Source: Deltaproteobacteria bacterium (GTDB lineage: Bacteria > Myxococcota_A > UBA9160 > SZUA-336). From it: a stretch of 63,236 bases of DNA. The translations under genes were made by a program, and so were the position numbers. Below the pieces are notes generated by a model. The model saw only the letters and a program-made list of their open reading frames with translations, did no database searches and was not told where the DNA came from. This document shows positions 1 through 8,238 of the stretch, in pieces (the stretch's first letter is position 1; each line of letters begins with the position of its first letter). Location of the stretch: NCBI GenBank assembly GCA_016875225.1, contig VGRW01000013.1, positions 1 to 63,236 on the forward strand, in the 5' to 3' direction.

Positions 1-2
1 TT

Positions 3-44
3 TTCGAGCAGGATCTGCTGCTGCGACCCGGAAGCGGGACCTAG
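3..44 (+). CDS. 3' end of an upstream gene (partial)
   Basis: The open frame entering from the left edge ends with the residues FEQDLLLRPGSGT and a TAG stop. The next gene begins only 3 bases later, so the two are probably co-transcribed. An FtsX-type permease is usually preceded by its ABC ATPase, so this may be the tail of that ATP-binding subunit. Only 13 codons are visible and no motif can be read. Confidence 0.35.
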   Translation, partial: FEQDLLLRPGSGT

Positions 45-47
45 CGC

Positions 48-2636
48 GTGCCCGAGCGCCGCCGCAACACTCCGCTCTGGCTGCTGCTGTTCGTGCGCAG
101 GCTGCGCAGCCCCGAGGGACGGCTCGCGCCGCTTGCGGTGATCGCGATCGCGGTCAGCGTGACTCTCGCCACGGGGCTCGAGATGAGCTCCCGGAGTGCC
201 CAGAAGCACCTCGACACGACGGCGGAGTCGATCACGGGAGCCGCGAAGATCGAGATCGTTGCGGGTGACGTCGGCCTGGCGGAGGAGATCCTAGAGGTCG
301 CGCGAGCCACGCCGGGTGTGCGCGCGGCATCGCCGCTCGTCTCGGTGAAGCTGCGGATCGCCGATCGCGACTTCGCGCTGAACGTGATCGGGGTGGATCT
401 GCTCGCGGAAGAGGTCGTCCGAAAGACGGTGATCGAGAGACACGGGCTCGAGATACGAGATCCACTCAGGCTGCTGGCCGGCCCGAGCTCGGTCGTCGTG
501 ACCGAAGCGCTGCTCGATCGCCTCGATCTGGGAGACGACTATCGCGAGGGCCGAGCCGTCGAGATTCCCGTGCGCGCGAACGGCCGCGATGCAAGCCTCA
601 GCGTGCAGGGTGTCCTTCGCCCGACCGGGATCGCGGCCGCGTTCAGCGGGCAGGTCGCGGTCATGGATGTGTACGCCGCGCAGATTCTCGGCGGCAGAGC
701 GGGGATGCTCGACCGGATCGACATCGTTCCCGAGCCGGCGCAGGACGTCCCGGCCCTGATCTCGGCGCTCGGCGCGAAGCTGTCGGGGCGAGCGACGGTG
801 CAGAGGTCATCCGCCCGGTCGCGTGTCGCCGAGGATCTGCTGGGCATGGTGAAGAAGGCGGCGCTGATTCTCTCGGGAGCAGCGGCGCTGGTCGCCTGCC
901 TCCTCACCTATGCGACGACCGCGCAATGGGTGGAGCGGCAGAGGCGTCAGCTCGCGACGCTGCGCGCGGTGGGAATGGAGGCGCGGCGAGTCGAGCGGAT
1001 GATCCTCGCCGAGGTCACTCTGCTCGCGGTGATCGGGACCGCGCTCGGGATCGCCGGCGGTGTCGCTGTCTCGCCGCCACTGCTCGCGACGCTCTCCGAG
1101 TTCCTCGAAGTCGTCGCGATCGAGAGGTTCGAGGGGGTATCGCTGGCGCCCACGACGCTGTGGATCGCGAGCTTCGTCGGGCTGGGCGCGGGAATCACGG
1201 GCGGCGCACTGCCCGCTCGCAGGGCCGCAAGCCGTTTCAGCCTCGATTCGCTGGATCGGGAACCCGCCCGAGGCCGTGGACGGTCCGTGCGCATCTGGGT
1301 GGCCATGCTGGCGCTCACCGCGTTCGCGCTGCTCTTCGCCTCGGGCAGCGGGATCGCCGCCGGCTCGGCGATGGTGCGCCTGGGCGCGCTGCTCTTCTCG
1401 GGCATCCTCGCGATCCTCGCGCTCGCTCCGCACGGACTCGGCTTGCTGCGCTTCGCGCTCCGGCCCCTCCAGCTCTACCGACCCGCCGTCGGGCACCTGA
1501 CGACCCGCCTGTTCCGCATGCGGCCGTGGACGTTCGCGATCTCCCTCACCGCGATCGCCTCTCTGGTCGGCACCCTGCTCACCGTGTTCCTGCTCATCGC
1601 GACCGTCCGCTCGGCGTTCGAGCGCTGGGCCGAGTCCCGCTTTCCGGGCGATCCGATCCTGGTGCTTCCGTTCTCCCTGTCCGACCCGATCGGCGGCGAC
1701 TTCCTCTCTTCCGAATCGATCGCGGCGATTCGGGCGACGCCCGGTGTCGTCGCGGTGAGCGAGCAGTACAAGGGTGACGCGACGATCCTGTTCCGGGGCC
1801 AGGAGGTGCCGCTGGTCGCTATGACGATGAGTGTCGTAGCCAGGCATGGACACATTCCCGGCATCGATCGCCGGTCTGCGGATCTGGCCGCGGACCTGAG
1901 CAACGGCGCGGTCGCGGTGTCCCCAGGATTCGTGAAAGCGTTCGGCCTCGGCACGGGGGACTCCATCGAGCTCGACACCTCACACGGGGTGCAACGGTTC
2001 GAGATTGCCGGGCTCTACGAAGACTTCGGGGAGACCACCGGATCCATCCTGCTGGACATCGCCGCGTTCGACCGCCATTGGAAGCGACCCGGTGCCTCGA
2101 TCGCGGTCGCTTGGACCGATTCACCATCGGAGTCTGTCGTCGACGCGATCCGCCGCAGGGCAGCAGGCCTTCAGGATCTGTACTTCGCGAGCGGCCGCGA
2201 CATCGTCGCGGTGAATCGCAGGTTGACGCAGGTGTTCTCCTCGACACTGCAGGCTCTCGGTGCGTTCATGGCGGCCCTCGGCGCGATCGGCGTGATGGTT
2301 CTGCTCACCGGGATCGTGAGCGAACGGCGTCGCGATCTCGCGGTTCTTCGCGCGGCTGGAGCCGAGCCGCGACAGCTCGTCGAGGTCGTCCTCGTAGACG
2401 CGTTCGCACTGGGCGCAGCCGGTGCGGGTCTCGGAGTCGCGTTGGGATTCGCCTGCGCGGAGCCGGCCGCTGACATCCTGCGCGAGTCGTTCGGCTGGAT
2501 TCTCGAGCAGCGCTGGACCGCGGCCGAGCTTCCAGCACTGATTGCCGGCGCGGTCATCGCCTCGGTGCTCGGAGCGGCGCTTCCAGCGCTCTCTGCCTAT
2601 CGGACGGCGTCTGACGAGGTCGTCGGTCCCGAGTGA
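48..2636 (+). CDS. FtsX/MacB-type ABC transporter permease
   Basis: A GTG start just after the upstream stop opens an 862-residue inner-membrane protein. A transmembrane helix near residues 28-46 is followed by a periplasmic MacB_PCD-like region. An FtsX permease block lies at about 270-395 and is flagged by RRQLATLRAVGMEARRVERM. Further membrane segments sit at about 410-510. A second extracytoplasmic region is followed by a second FtsX block at about 745-850 with SERRRDLAVLRAAGAEPRQL. The duplicated FtsX layout and length match large permeases that move lipoproteins, peptides or lipids with a separate ATPase. The substrate cannot be inferred. The ATPase is expected immediately upstream, outside the window. 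Confidence 0.85.
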   Translation: MPERRRNTPLWLLLFVRRLRSPEGRLAPLAVIAIAVSVTLATGLEMSSRSAQKHLDTTAESITGAAKIEIVAGDVGLAEEILEVARATPGVRAASPLVSVKLRIADRDFALNVIGVDLLAEEVVRKTVIERHGLEIRDPLRLLAGPSSVVVTEALLDRLDLGDDYREGRAVEIPVRANGRDASLSVQGVLRPTGIAAAFSGQVAVMDVYAAQILGGRAGMLDRIDIVPEPAQDVPALISALGAKLSGRATVQRSSARSRVAEDLLGMVKKAALILSGAAALVACLLTYATTAQWVERQRRQLATLRAVGMEARRVERMILAEVTLLAVIGTALGIAGGVAVSPPLLATLSEFLEVVAIERFEGVSLAPTTLWIASFVGLGAGITGGALPARRAASRFSLDSLDREPARGRGRSVRIWVAMLALTAFALLFASGSGIAAGSAMVRLGALLFSGILAILALAPHGLGLLRFALRPLQLYRPAVGHLTTRLFRMRPWTFAISLTAIASLVGTLLTVFLLIATVRSAFERWAESRFPGDPILVLPFSLSDPIGGDFLSSESIAAIRATPGVVAVSEQYKGDATILFRGQEVPLVAMTMSVVARHGHIPGIDRRSADLAADLSNGAVAVSPGFVKAFGLGTGDSIELDTSHGVQRFEIAGLYEDFGETTGSILLDIAAFDRHWKRPGASIAVAWTDSPSESVVDAIRRRAAGLQDLYFASGRDIVAVNRRLTQVFSSTLQALGAFMAALGAIGVMVLLTGIVSERRRDLAVLRAAGAEPRQLVEVVLVDAFALGAAGAGLGVALGFACAEPAADILRESFGWILEQRWTAAELPALIAGAVIASVLGAALPALSAYRTASDEVVGPE

Positions 2637-2827
2637 CGGCGTGCGCCGCCGGACGAACGCTCCCTCAGCTGAGAGTGGTTCGGCACGCTGCGAGCAGGAG
2701 TGCGGGCGCGGCGACGACGATGCGAAGCCACCGCTCCCCGAGCCAGCTCCTCAGCGCGGCGATCCGGTTCACGACGATCGCACTATACCTCGGCTTCGCG
2801 GAATCCGTTGACGCTCGAATCCGCTAG
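2633..2827 (+). CDS. possible small ORF overlapping the permease stop
   Basis: A 64-codon frame opens with GTG in the GTGA overlap at the end of the permease gene, a typical translational-coupling geometry. The product is arginine-rich at the start and has a hydrophobic patch (LLSAAIRFTTIALYLGFAES). I do not recognise it. It runs into the 3' end of the convergent sigma-54 regulator by 4 bases. It could be a real coupled gene, the remnant of a longer partner protein, or chance. The rest of this interval (2637-2823) shows nothing else. Confidence 0.2.
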   Translation: MTACAAGRTLPQLRVVRHAASRSAGAATTMRSHRSPSQLLSAAIRFTTIALYLGFAESVDARIR

Positions 2828-4179
2828 TCCTTCTGAACCAGGTGCTCCAATCCGTACTTGTGGATCCGGTGGCGGATGGTTCCGCGGGGCATCGTGAGCC
2901 GGCGCGAGGCCCGCGAGATGTTTCCCCCGGTCGCGCGCAGGGCCTCGGCGAGCCTGCGCGCGTCCGCGCGTTCGCTCGGCGTGAGGTCCGGCGGGGATGC
3001 AGCCGTCCGAAGCTCGGAGCCGGGCTCGGGAGCCGGCTCCAACGCGATCGGCGCCGCCAGCAGTCCCTCGAGCTCGTCCGCTTCCAGCGGCCCCGACCTG
3101 CCGCGCACGAGGATCCGCTCGACGACGTTGAAGAGCTCGCGAACGTTGCCGGGCCAATGGTGGTCGCGAAGAGGTGCCAGGAAGGAGTCGCCAATCTCCG
3201 CGGGTGCGATTCCAAGATTTTCGGAGACGCGATCGACCGCCGCTCGTGCCAGCCCCGGCAGATCGTCGAGGCGCTCGCGAAGTGGTGGCACCGGAATTTC
3301 GATCACGTTGAGGCGGAAGTAGAGATCGGGGCGGAACCTGCCCTGCGCGACAAGCCGGCCCAGGTCGTGACAGGTGGCCGCGATCACGCGCGCGGTCATC
3401 GGCAGTGACTGAGTCCCGCCGACGCGCTCGAAGACGCGGTCCTCGAGCACGCGCAGCAGCTTCGACTGCAGCGCCGCATCGAGGTCACCGATCTCGTCGA
3501 GAAAGATGGTTCCCACGCCGGCGGCCTCGAACCGACCGCGTCGCAGGTTTCCGGCTCCGGTAAACGAGTGCTTCTCGTGCCCGAAGAGCTCGCTCTCGAT
3601 CAGCGTCGGGGACAGTGCCGCGCAGTCGACGTGGACGAACGGCTCGGCGCGCCGCGACGAGAGCTGGTGCACGAGCCTCGCGACGAGCCCCTTTCCAGTG
3701 CCGGTCTCTCCCTGCAGCAGGACCTTGGAGTCCACGGACGCGGCCTCGCGCACCCTCTGCCGCAGCTCCTGCATGCCCGCGCTGTCACCGATCAGCGCGG
3801 CCATGGCCGTCGGCTGCTGCGCGCGGCTCGTGTGGACGGAGAGCCTCGCGACGACGTCCAGGGCCCGCGCCGGAAGATCGATGACTTCGTAGATCCCGAG
3901 CCGGGCGAGGCGGAAGCCGAGCTCTCCGCCCATGCCCCGCGCGAGCACGACCGTGGGCACGCCGCGGTTCGCCTTCATGACCGTGCGAACGCGCTCATAG
4001 GCCGTCTCGAGATCCCCGGTCAGGCCGATCACCACGAGGCAGAGCTCGTGTCGATCCAGGACAGGCGCGGCCTCCACGCGCGATTCGACGACCGCGATCG
4101 AGCTGCGCGCGCACCACCCACCGATCGCCGCGGAGTACTCGATCTCGAGATCCAGAAGCAGCGCAATTCGCTTCGACAC
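2824..4179 (-). CDS. sigma-54-dependent transcriptional activator with degenerate receiver domain
   Basis: This 451-residue protein has an NtrC-like layout. Residues 1-115 resemble a response-regulator receiver. The usual phospho-acceptor Asp is not visible: the strand reads ELCLVVIGLT instead of a D-containing LLD-type strand. The AAA+ domain carries Walker A GETGTGKG (about 157-164) and Walker B GTIFLDEIGDL. Its sigma-54 loop is HSFTGA instead of GAFTGA. A Fis-type helix-turn-helix (GGNISRASRRLTMPRGTIRH) closes the protein. I prefer the GTG at 4179 because GGAG lies 6 bases upstream. A 23-codon longer frame is open, but it overlaps a good promoter. No sensor kinase is adjacent. Target genes are unknown. 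Confidence 0.85.
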   Translation of the reverse strand: MSKRIALLLDLEIEYSAAIGGWCARSSIAVVESRVEAAPVLDRHELCLVVIGLTGDLETAYERVRTVMKANRGVPTVVLARGMGGELGFRLARLGIYEVIDLPARALDVVARLSVHTSRAQQPTAMAALIGDSAGMQELRQRVREAASVDSKVLLQGETGTGKGLVARLVHQLSSRRAEPFVHVDCAALSPTLIESELFGHEKHSFTGAGNLRRGRFEAAGVGTIFLDEIGDLDAALQSKLLRVLEDRVFERVGGTQSLPMTARVIAATCHDLGRLVAQGRFRPDLYFRLNVIEIPVPPLRERLDDLPGLARAAVDRVSENLGIAPAEIGDSFLAPLRDHHWPGNVRELFNVVERILVRGRSGPLEADELEGLLAAPIALEPAPEPGSELRTAASPPDLTPSERADARRLAEALRATGGNISRASRRLTMPRGTIRHRIHKYGLEHLVQKD

Positions 4180-4203
4180 TCGTGCCTCCGTCGGCTCGCA
4201 GAC

Positions 4204-4233
4204 ATGACAGCCGAGTGAGCAAGCGAGTGTCAA
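4204..4233 (-). promoter_or_regulatory. candidate sigma-70 promoter of the sigma-54 activator
   Basis: On the minus strand a perfect TTGACA (4233-4228) is separated by 18 bases from TGTCAT (4209-4204), which matches the -10 consensus at 4 of 6 positions. Transcription would start near 4197, about 18 bases before the GTG at 4179. This supports that internal start over the upstream in-frame GTG. Confidence 0.45.
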
Positions 4234-4318
4234 GGAGATTTCAGTCACGGTGAGGCGCGGCCGGCGGAGGTCAGCTCGGATGCGATGGCCGGTGGCGATT
4301 CGCCGATTCTGGCGACCT

Positions 4319-4681
4319 TTACGCCACCGCCTCGCGACCCTGTGCCAAGTATAACCCCAGCCAGACGGCGGTCCGGAGGCTCATCGCCCCCAGGCTCTCG
4401 ACGGCGACGGCCGCTCCTGCGGCGTGGAGCACGGCGATCGCGACGAGCACGAGCAGGTTCACTGCGAAGATCGCCCCCGCCGCGCGCCTGCCGAGCGCGG
4501 CGCTGCGCAGAGCGGCGACGCCCGCCGCCACGTAGGCGAAGCCCATCGCGAAGTTGAAGACGAGCAGCGGGCGGAACACGACGTAGCCGGGATCGGCGCC
4601 GGCCAGCACGCGGCCGCCCTGGACGACGGTGAGCAGGCCGAACGCGATCGCGACGAATGCGAGGATCCGGCGGCGGGTCAT
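4319..4681 (-). CDS. small four-helix membrane protein of unknown function
   Basis: This 120-residue protein consists almost entirely of four hydrophobic helices (about 7-28, 38-58, 68-90 and 95-115). The N-terminus MTRRR is positively charged, and there are no cysteines or catalytic motifs. It is the last gene of the minus-strand series, 19 bases after the cytochrome. It could be a membrane anchor or accessory subunit for that cytochrome, but that rests only on adjacency. I cannot assign a family. Confidence 0.6.
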   Translation of the reverse strand: MTRRRILAFVAIAFGLLTVVQGGRVLAGADPGYVVFRPLLVFNFAMGFAYVAAGVAALRSAALGRRAAGAIFAVNLLVLVAIAVLHAAGAAVAVESLGAMSLRTAVWLGLYLAQGREAVA

Positions 4682-4700
4682 GGGCGGGGTTTGGGCGGAT

Positions 4701-5189
4701 CTAGTGGCGGTGTGCGTCTGGCGGGGGAGTCACCGCCTGGAAGCGGTGTCGCGCGTACTGCGAGTGACACGAGACACAGCCGTCGGTGAGCTTGTAGGCG
4801 CGGAACGCGGCGAGCTCGCCGTTGCGGGCCCGGGCGGCGAACGCGAGCTGCTCGGCCTGGGCGTGGAACTGGCGGTCGAGCGCGAGGAACGGCTCGGGCA
4901 GCACGCGGTGCAGCTCGGCGAGCTGCTCGGGCGTGAGCTTCTGCTCCAGGATGAACGAGCCGCGGATCTCGCCTGCGATCTTCTCGAGCTGGGGCCAGTC
5001 GGCGCGGGCGAGCGCCGAGACGGCCGCCTGCAGGCCGTGGTCCAGGTGCTGCATCTCGGCGATGAAGGCCGCGCGAAGCTCCGGCGAGAGCGCCTGGGTG
5101 GGCGCGAGCGCGGGCTCGGCCGCGGTGAAGCGCGCTGCGGCCGTGACCGTGAAGACGAGCGCGAGCGCGAGAAGCGCGTTTCGGTTCAT
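4701..5189 (-). CDS. periplasmic cytochrome c, class II-like
   Basis: This 162-residue protein has a cleavable signal peptide (about 1-24, ending ARFTAA). The rest is mostly helical, and a single haem-binding CVSCH sits near the C-terminus, followed by SQYARHRF. A C-terminal CxxCH on a helical bundle is the arrangement of class II cytochromes (c-prime/c-556), which bind haem in the periplasm. The ATG overlaps the stop of the DUF167 gene (ATGA), so it belongs to the same transcript. Its redox partner is unknown. The nitronate monooxygenase two genes upstream is flavin-dependent, but I see no direct link. Confidence 0.75.
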   Translation of the reverse strand: MNRNALLALALVFTVTAAARFTAAEPALAPTQALSPELRAAFIAEMQHLDHGLQAAVSALARADWPQLEKIAGEIRGSFILEQKLTPEQLAELHRVLPEPFLALDRQFHAQAEQLAFAARARNGELAAFRAYKLTDGCVSCHSQYARHRFQAVTPPPDAHRH

Positions 5190-5461
5190 CGGCGTCCTCC
5201 TCCGTTCTGTGTCTGCGCGGCGGAAAGCCGCTCGCGGACCTCCGCGTCGGTGAGCCCCGAGACCTCGACGGTCTTTCGCGGCGACGACTGCCCCGCGACC
5301 ACGCGCGCGGAGCCGCTCGGAAGCGATAGCGCTTCGTCGAGCAGCGCCTCGACCGCGGCGTTGGCCTTGCCGCGCTCGGGCGGCGCGGCGACGCGCAGCT
5401 TCAGCGTGTCGCCGAGCCAGCCCGCCAGGCAGCTCCGCGACGAGCCGGGAACGACCTTCAC
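5186..5461 (-). CDS. DUF167/YggU-family protein
   Basis: This is a short alpha/beta protein (91 residues from the GTG at 5461) with the family signature: KVVPGSSR near the start, LKLRVAAPPERGKANAAVEALL in the middle, and a C-terminal stretch ending RKTVEVSGLTDAEVRERL. The family function is not established. The start is uncertain. A CTG at 5479 would overlap the upstream TGA and keep six more conserved-looking residues, but neither start has a convincing ribosome site. Its end overlaps the cytochrome start by 4 bases. Confidence 0.75.
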   Translation of the reverse strand: MKVVPGSSRSCLAGWLGDTLKLRVAAPPERGKANAAVEALLDEALSLPSGSARVVAGQSSPRKTVEVSGLTDAEVRERLSAAQTQNGGGRR

Positions 5462-5475
5462 GGCGAGCCGCGTCT

Positions 5476-6606
5476 TCAGTCGGTCTTGCCCTCGGCCCAG
5501 GAGTCGAGCCGCTCCATGGTGTCGGCGTACTCCTGCGCCATCTCTTCGATCACGCGCCGCGCGGGGCGGATGTGCTTCATCTGACCCACGACCTGGCCCA
5601 CGAAGTAGTTGATCAGCTGCTCGGCGCCGGGCGACTTGTGCGCGGTGCGCGCGATTCGCGCCTGCGCCTCGCGCACCAGCCGCGGCTGCAGCGGCATGGG
5701 CAGCGGCGGGGTCGGGTTCGCGGGGTCGTCCCAGGCGTCGGTCCAGGCGGTGCGGAGCTGCCGCGCGGGCTTGCCGGTGACGGAGCGCGAGCGGACCGTG
5801 TCGCGCGAGGACGCGCGCAGGAACTTCTCCTTCACGACCGGGTGCGTCTCGGCCTCTTCGGTGGTGAGCCAGACCGAGCCGGTCCAGACGCCCTGCGCGC
5901 CGAGCGCGAGCGCCGCGGTCACCTGCCGGCCGTTGGCGATGCCGCCCGCGGCGAGCACCGGCACCGGCGCGACCGCGTCGACGACCTCGGGCACCAGCAC
6001 CATGGTCGAGATCTCGCCCGTGTGGCCGCCGGCCTCGTAGCCCTGCGCCACCACGATGTCGACGCCGGCCTCGACGTGCCGCGTCGCGTGCTCGACCGTG
6101 CCGGCGAGCGCCGCCACCTTCACGCCCTTGGCGCGCGCCTGCTCGATCATGTACTGCGGCGGCGGGCCGAGCGCGCTCGCGATCACACTGATGCGGCGCG
6201 AGAAGCACAGGTCGAGCACGTCGCGCTGCTTCTCGAAGCCGACGCCGAGCTCGCCGTGCACCGAATCGCCGGGCGGGAGCGGCGGCACGCCATACTTCTC
6301 GAGCAGCTGCTCCAGGAACGCGCGGTGCGCCGCGGGGATCAGCGCGTCCATGTTCTTGATGTCGAGCCCGCCCTTGTCGCTGCCGACGAACTTCACCGGC
6401 AGCAGCAGGTCGACGCCGTAGGGCTTGTCGCCGACGTGCTTCTCGATCCAGTCGAGCTCGATCGCGAGCTCGTCGATCGAGCGCCCGGCCACGCCCCCCA
6501 CGCCCAGACCGCCGGCGTTGCTGACCGCCGCGACCACGTCGCGGCAGTGGGTGAAGGCAAAGATGGGGAACTCCAGTCCGAGCTCCGCGGCAAGCTTCGT
6601 TCTCAT
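5476..6606 (-). CDS. nitronate monooxygenase / 2-nitropropane dioxygenase-family flavoprotein
   Basis: This 376-residue TIM-barrel flavoprotein is started by an ATG preceded by AAGGAG. Family features include the opening strand LEFPIFAFTHCRDVVAAVSNAGGLG, the glycine-rich FMN phosphate site VPVLAAGGIANGRQV, and the active-site histidine segment VAQGYEAGGHTGEIS. Characterised members oxidise propionate-3-nitronate or nitroalkanes with FMN. Many homologues in acyl-CoA clusters have unknown substrates. It lies between the TIGR03084 fusion (22-base gap) and DUF167, inside the minus-strand operon. Confidence 0.85.
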   Translation of the reverse strand: MRTKLAAELGLEFPIFAFTHCRDVVAAVSNAGGLGVGGVAGRSIDELAIELDWIEKHVGDKPYGVDLLLPVKFVGSDKGGLDIKNMDALIPAAHRAFLEQLLEKYGVPPLPPGDSVHGELGVGFEKQRDVLDLCFSRRISVIASALGPPPQYMIEQARAKGVKVAALAGTVEHATRHVEAGVDIVVAQGYEAGGHTGEISTMVLVPEVVDAVAPVPVLAAGGIANGRQVTAALALGAQGVWTGSVWLTTEEAETHPVVKEKFLRASSRDTVRSRSVTGKPARQLRTAWTDAWDDPANPTPPLPMPLQPRLVREAQARIARTAHKSPGAEQLINYFVGQVVGQMKHIRPARRVIEEMAQEYADTMERLDSWAEGKTD

Positions 6607-6628
6607 TTTCGTCTGGCTCCTTCTTGTG

Positions 6629-8218
6629 TCAGCGCCACGCGCGCGCTCCGGGCTTGGGGGGATCGGCGGGGCCGCCGGCGAAGCACTGCGCGATCGCCAT
6701 CCAGCGCGCGGCCACGTCGCCCACCACCCCAAGCGCGGTGTCGGCGATGTTCCGGCCCTGCGTCACCACGTGGCAGAAGTCTACGGCGGTTCCGGTCACG
6801 CTGTCGCTCGCGTTCTCGGCGTTCCACTCCCAGATCGCCCCCGACGGCGCGACCAGCCGCACCCGCGGCGGCGCGCCGGGCACGGGCAGGCCGCGGTTGG
6901 CGAAGGTCCAGCCGAAGGTCTTCATGCCGATCTCGGCGATGTGCTTGATGCGGTCGTTGTACGTGCGCTGCACGTGCAGCAGGTCGTACACGTCCTGGCC
7001 GTGCGCCCAGGTCTCCATGAAGCGCGCGGTGGTGAACATGCGCACGCCCATGTCGGGGCCGAACCAGGGCAGCCGGCGCTTGGGGTCGGACTGGCCGAGC
7101 TCGCGCGCCATGGCGTGGCAGGTCTGGTGCCAGCGCGTGAGCAGCTCCTGCGGGGACAGGTCGCCCAGCGAGCGCCGCGTGTGCTCGGCGTTCGAGCCGC
7201 CGGCCTTCATCGACTCGATCAGCCGATTACGCTCCGTGGCGAACGCCTCCGGGTCGGTCAGCGCGAGCATCGAGACCTTGTCGAAGAAGTGCAGGTGCGC
7301 GACGACGTCCCACGGCGTCCAGCCCAGGAACGGCGTGGGGCGCGACCAGTCCGCTGGCGCGAGCGTACGCAGAAATGCGTGCAGCTCGTCGGCTTCGGCG
7401 ATCAGGTCCAGGCTCTCTTGCAGCATCGCGGCTCCCTTCGATCCGTCGGTCTTCGGTGCAGCGGCCCAGCTCGGCGCGCGCTTCTCGCGGAACGCTTTCA
7501 CACCCTCGGCGGCCTCGGCCCCGGCGAAGAGACCGGCCGAGAGCTTGGTGGCCCAGCGCATCGCCTCGGCGGCGTCGAGCTTGGGCACCTGGTAGACCAG
7601 ACTTTTGGCGACGCCGATCGCTTCCGGCCCGCCGAGCCGCAGGTCTTCGAGCACCTCGCCGACGGCCGCGTCGAGCGACTCGCGCGGCACCGCGCGGTTG
7701 ATCAGGCCGAGCTCCGCGGCGCGCGCGGCGGGGAAGCGGTTGCCGCGCATGAACGCCTCGAGCGCGTCGGCGCGGCGCATCTTGGGCAGGCAGACCACCG
7801 AGATGATCGCGGGGGCGACGCCGAGCCGGACCTCGGTGAAGCCGAACTTCACGTCTTCCGCCGCGATCGAGATGTCGAGCGCGGCGGCCAGGCCGTTTCC
7901 GCCGCCCATCACGTGCCCGGCGATGCGGCCGATGATCGGCCGCGGCGAGGTCTGGATCGCCGCGAGCAGATCGTCGAAGCCGCCGCCGCTCGCGCTCGCG
8001 GTGGCGCTCGCGCCGCGCTCCTTCAGGTTGGCGCCGGCGCAGAAGCTCGGGCCCTCGTTGGTGATCACGAGCGCGCGGAGCGCGGGGTCGGCGTTCACCG
8101 CGGCGATCGCGTCGAGCAGGCCGCGGATCAGCGCGCTGCCCAGCGCGTTTCGGGACTCCTGGTCGACCAGCGTCGCGGTCATGATGCCGCGATCGACCGT
8201 GATCCGAACCGGGTCCAT
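6629..8218 (-). CDS. fusion of enoyl-CoA hydratase (crotonase) and TIGR03084-family protein
   Basis: One uninterrupted 529-codon frame starts at an ATG with AGGAGG upstream. Residues 1-262 are a crotonase with oxyanion-hole segments FCAGANLKE and GHVMGGGNGLAAALD. Its active-site strand FGFTEVRLGVAPAIIS is like methylglutaconyl-CoA/isohexenyl-glutaconyl-CoA hydratases. From M265 on, the sequence is a TIGR03084-type protein (DinB/maleylpyruvate-isomerase-like fold, WDVVAHLHFFDKVSML and ETWAHGQDVYDLL). No stop separates them. However, codon 265 is an ATG with AAGGGAG just upstream, so the second domain may also be made on its own. Normally these are separate genes. Confidence 0.8.
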   Translation of the reverse strand: MDPVRITVDRGIMTATLVDQESRNALGSALIRGLLDAIAAVNADPALRALVITNEGPSFCAGANLKERGASATASASGGGFDDLLAAIQTSPRPIIGRIAGHVMGGGNGLAAALDISIAAEDVKFGFTEVRLGVAPAIISVVCLPKMRRADALEAFMRGNRFPAARAAELGLINRAVPRESLDAAVGEVLEDLRLGGPEAIGVAKSLVYQVPKLDAAEAMRWATKLSAGLFAGAEAAEGVKAFREKRAPSWAAAPKTDGSKGAAMLQESLDLIAEADELHAFLRTLAPADWSRPTPFLGWTPWDVVAHLHFFDKVSMLALTDPEAFATERNRLIESMKAGGSNAEHTRRSLGDLSPQELLTRWHQTCHAMARELGQSDPKRRLPWFGPDMGVRMFTTARFMETWAHGQDVYDLLHVQRTYNDRIKHIAEIGMKTFGWTFANRGLPVPGAPPRVRLVAPSGAIWEWNAENASDSVTGTAVDFCHVVTQGRNIADTALGVVGDVAARWMAIAQCFAGGPADPPKPGARAWR

Positions 8219-8238
8219 CGACGATCCTCCTGGCGCGC

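Noticed and set aside
4180-4248. Longer N-terminus of the sigma-54 activator from GTG 4248
   Set aside because: The extra 23 codons contain a perfect TTGACA with a matching -10 element, and the GTG at 4179 has its own ribosome site.
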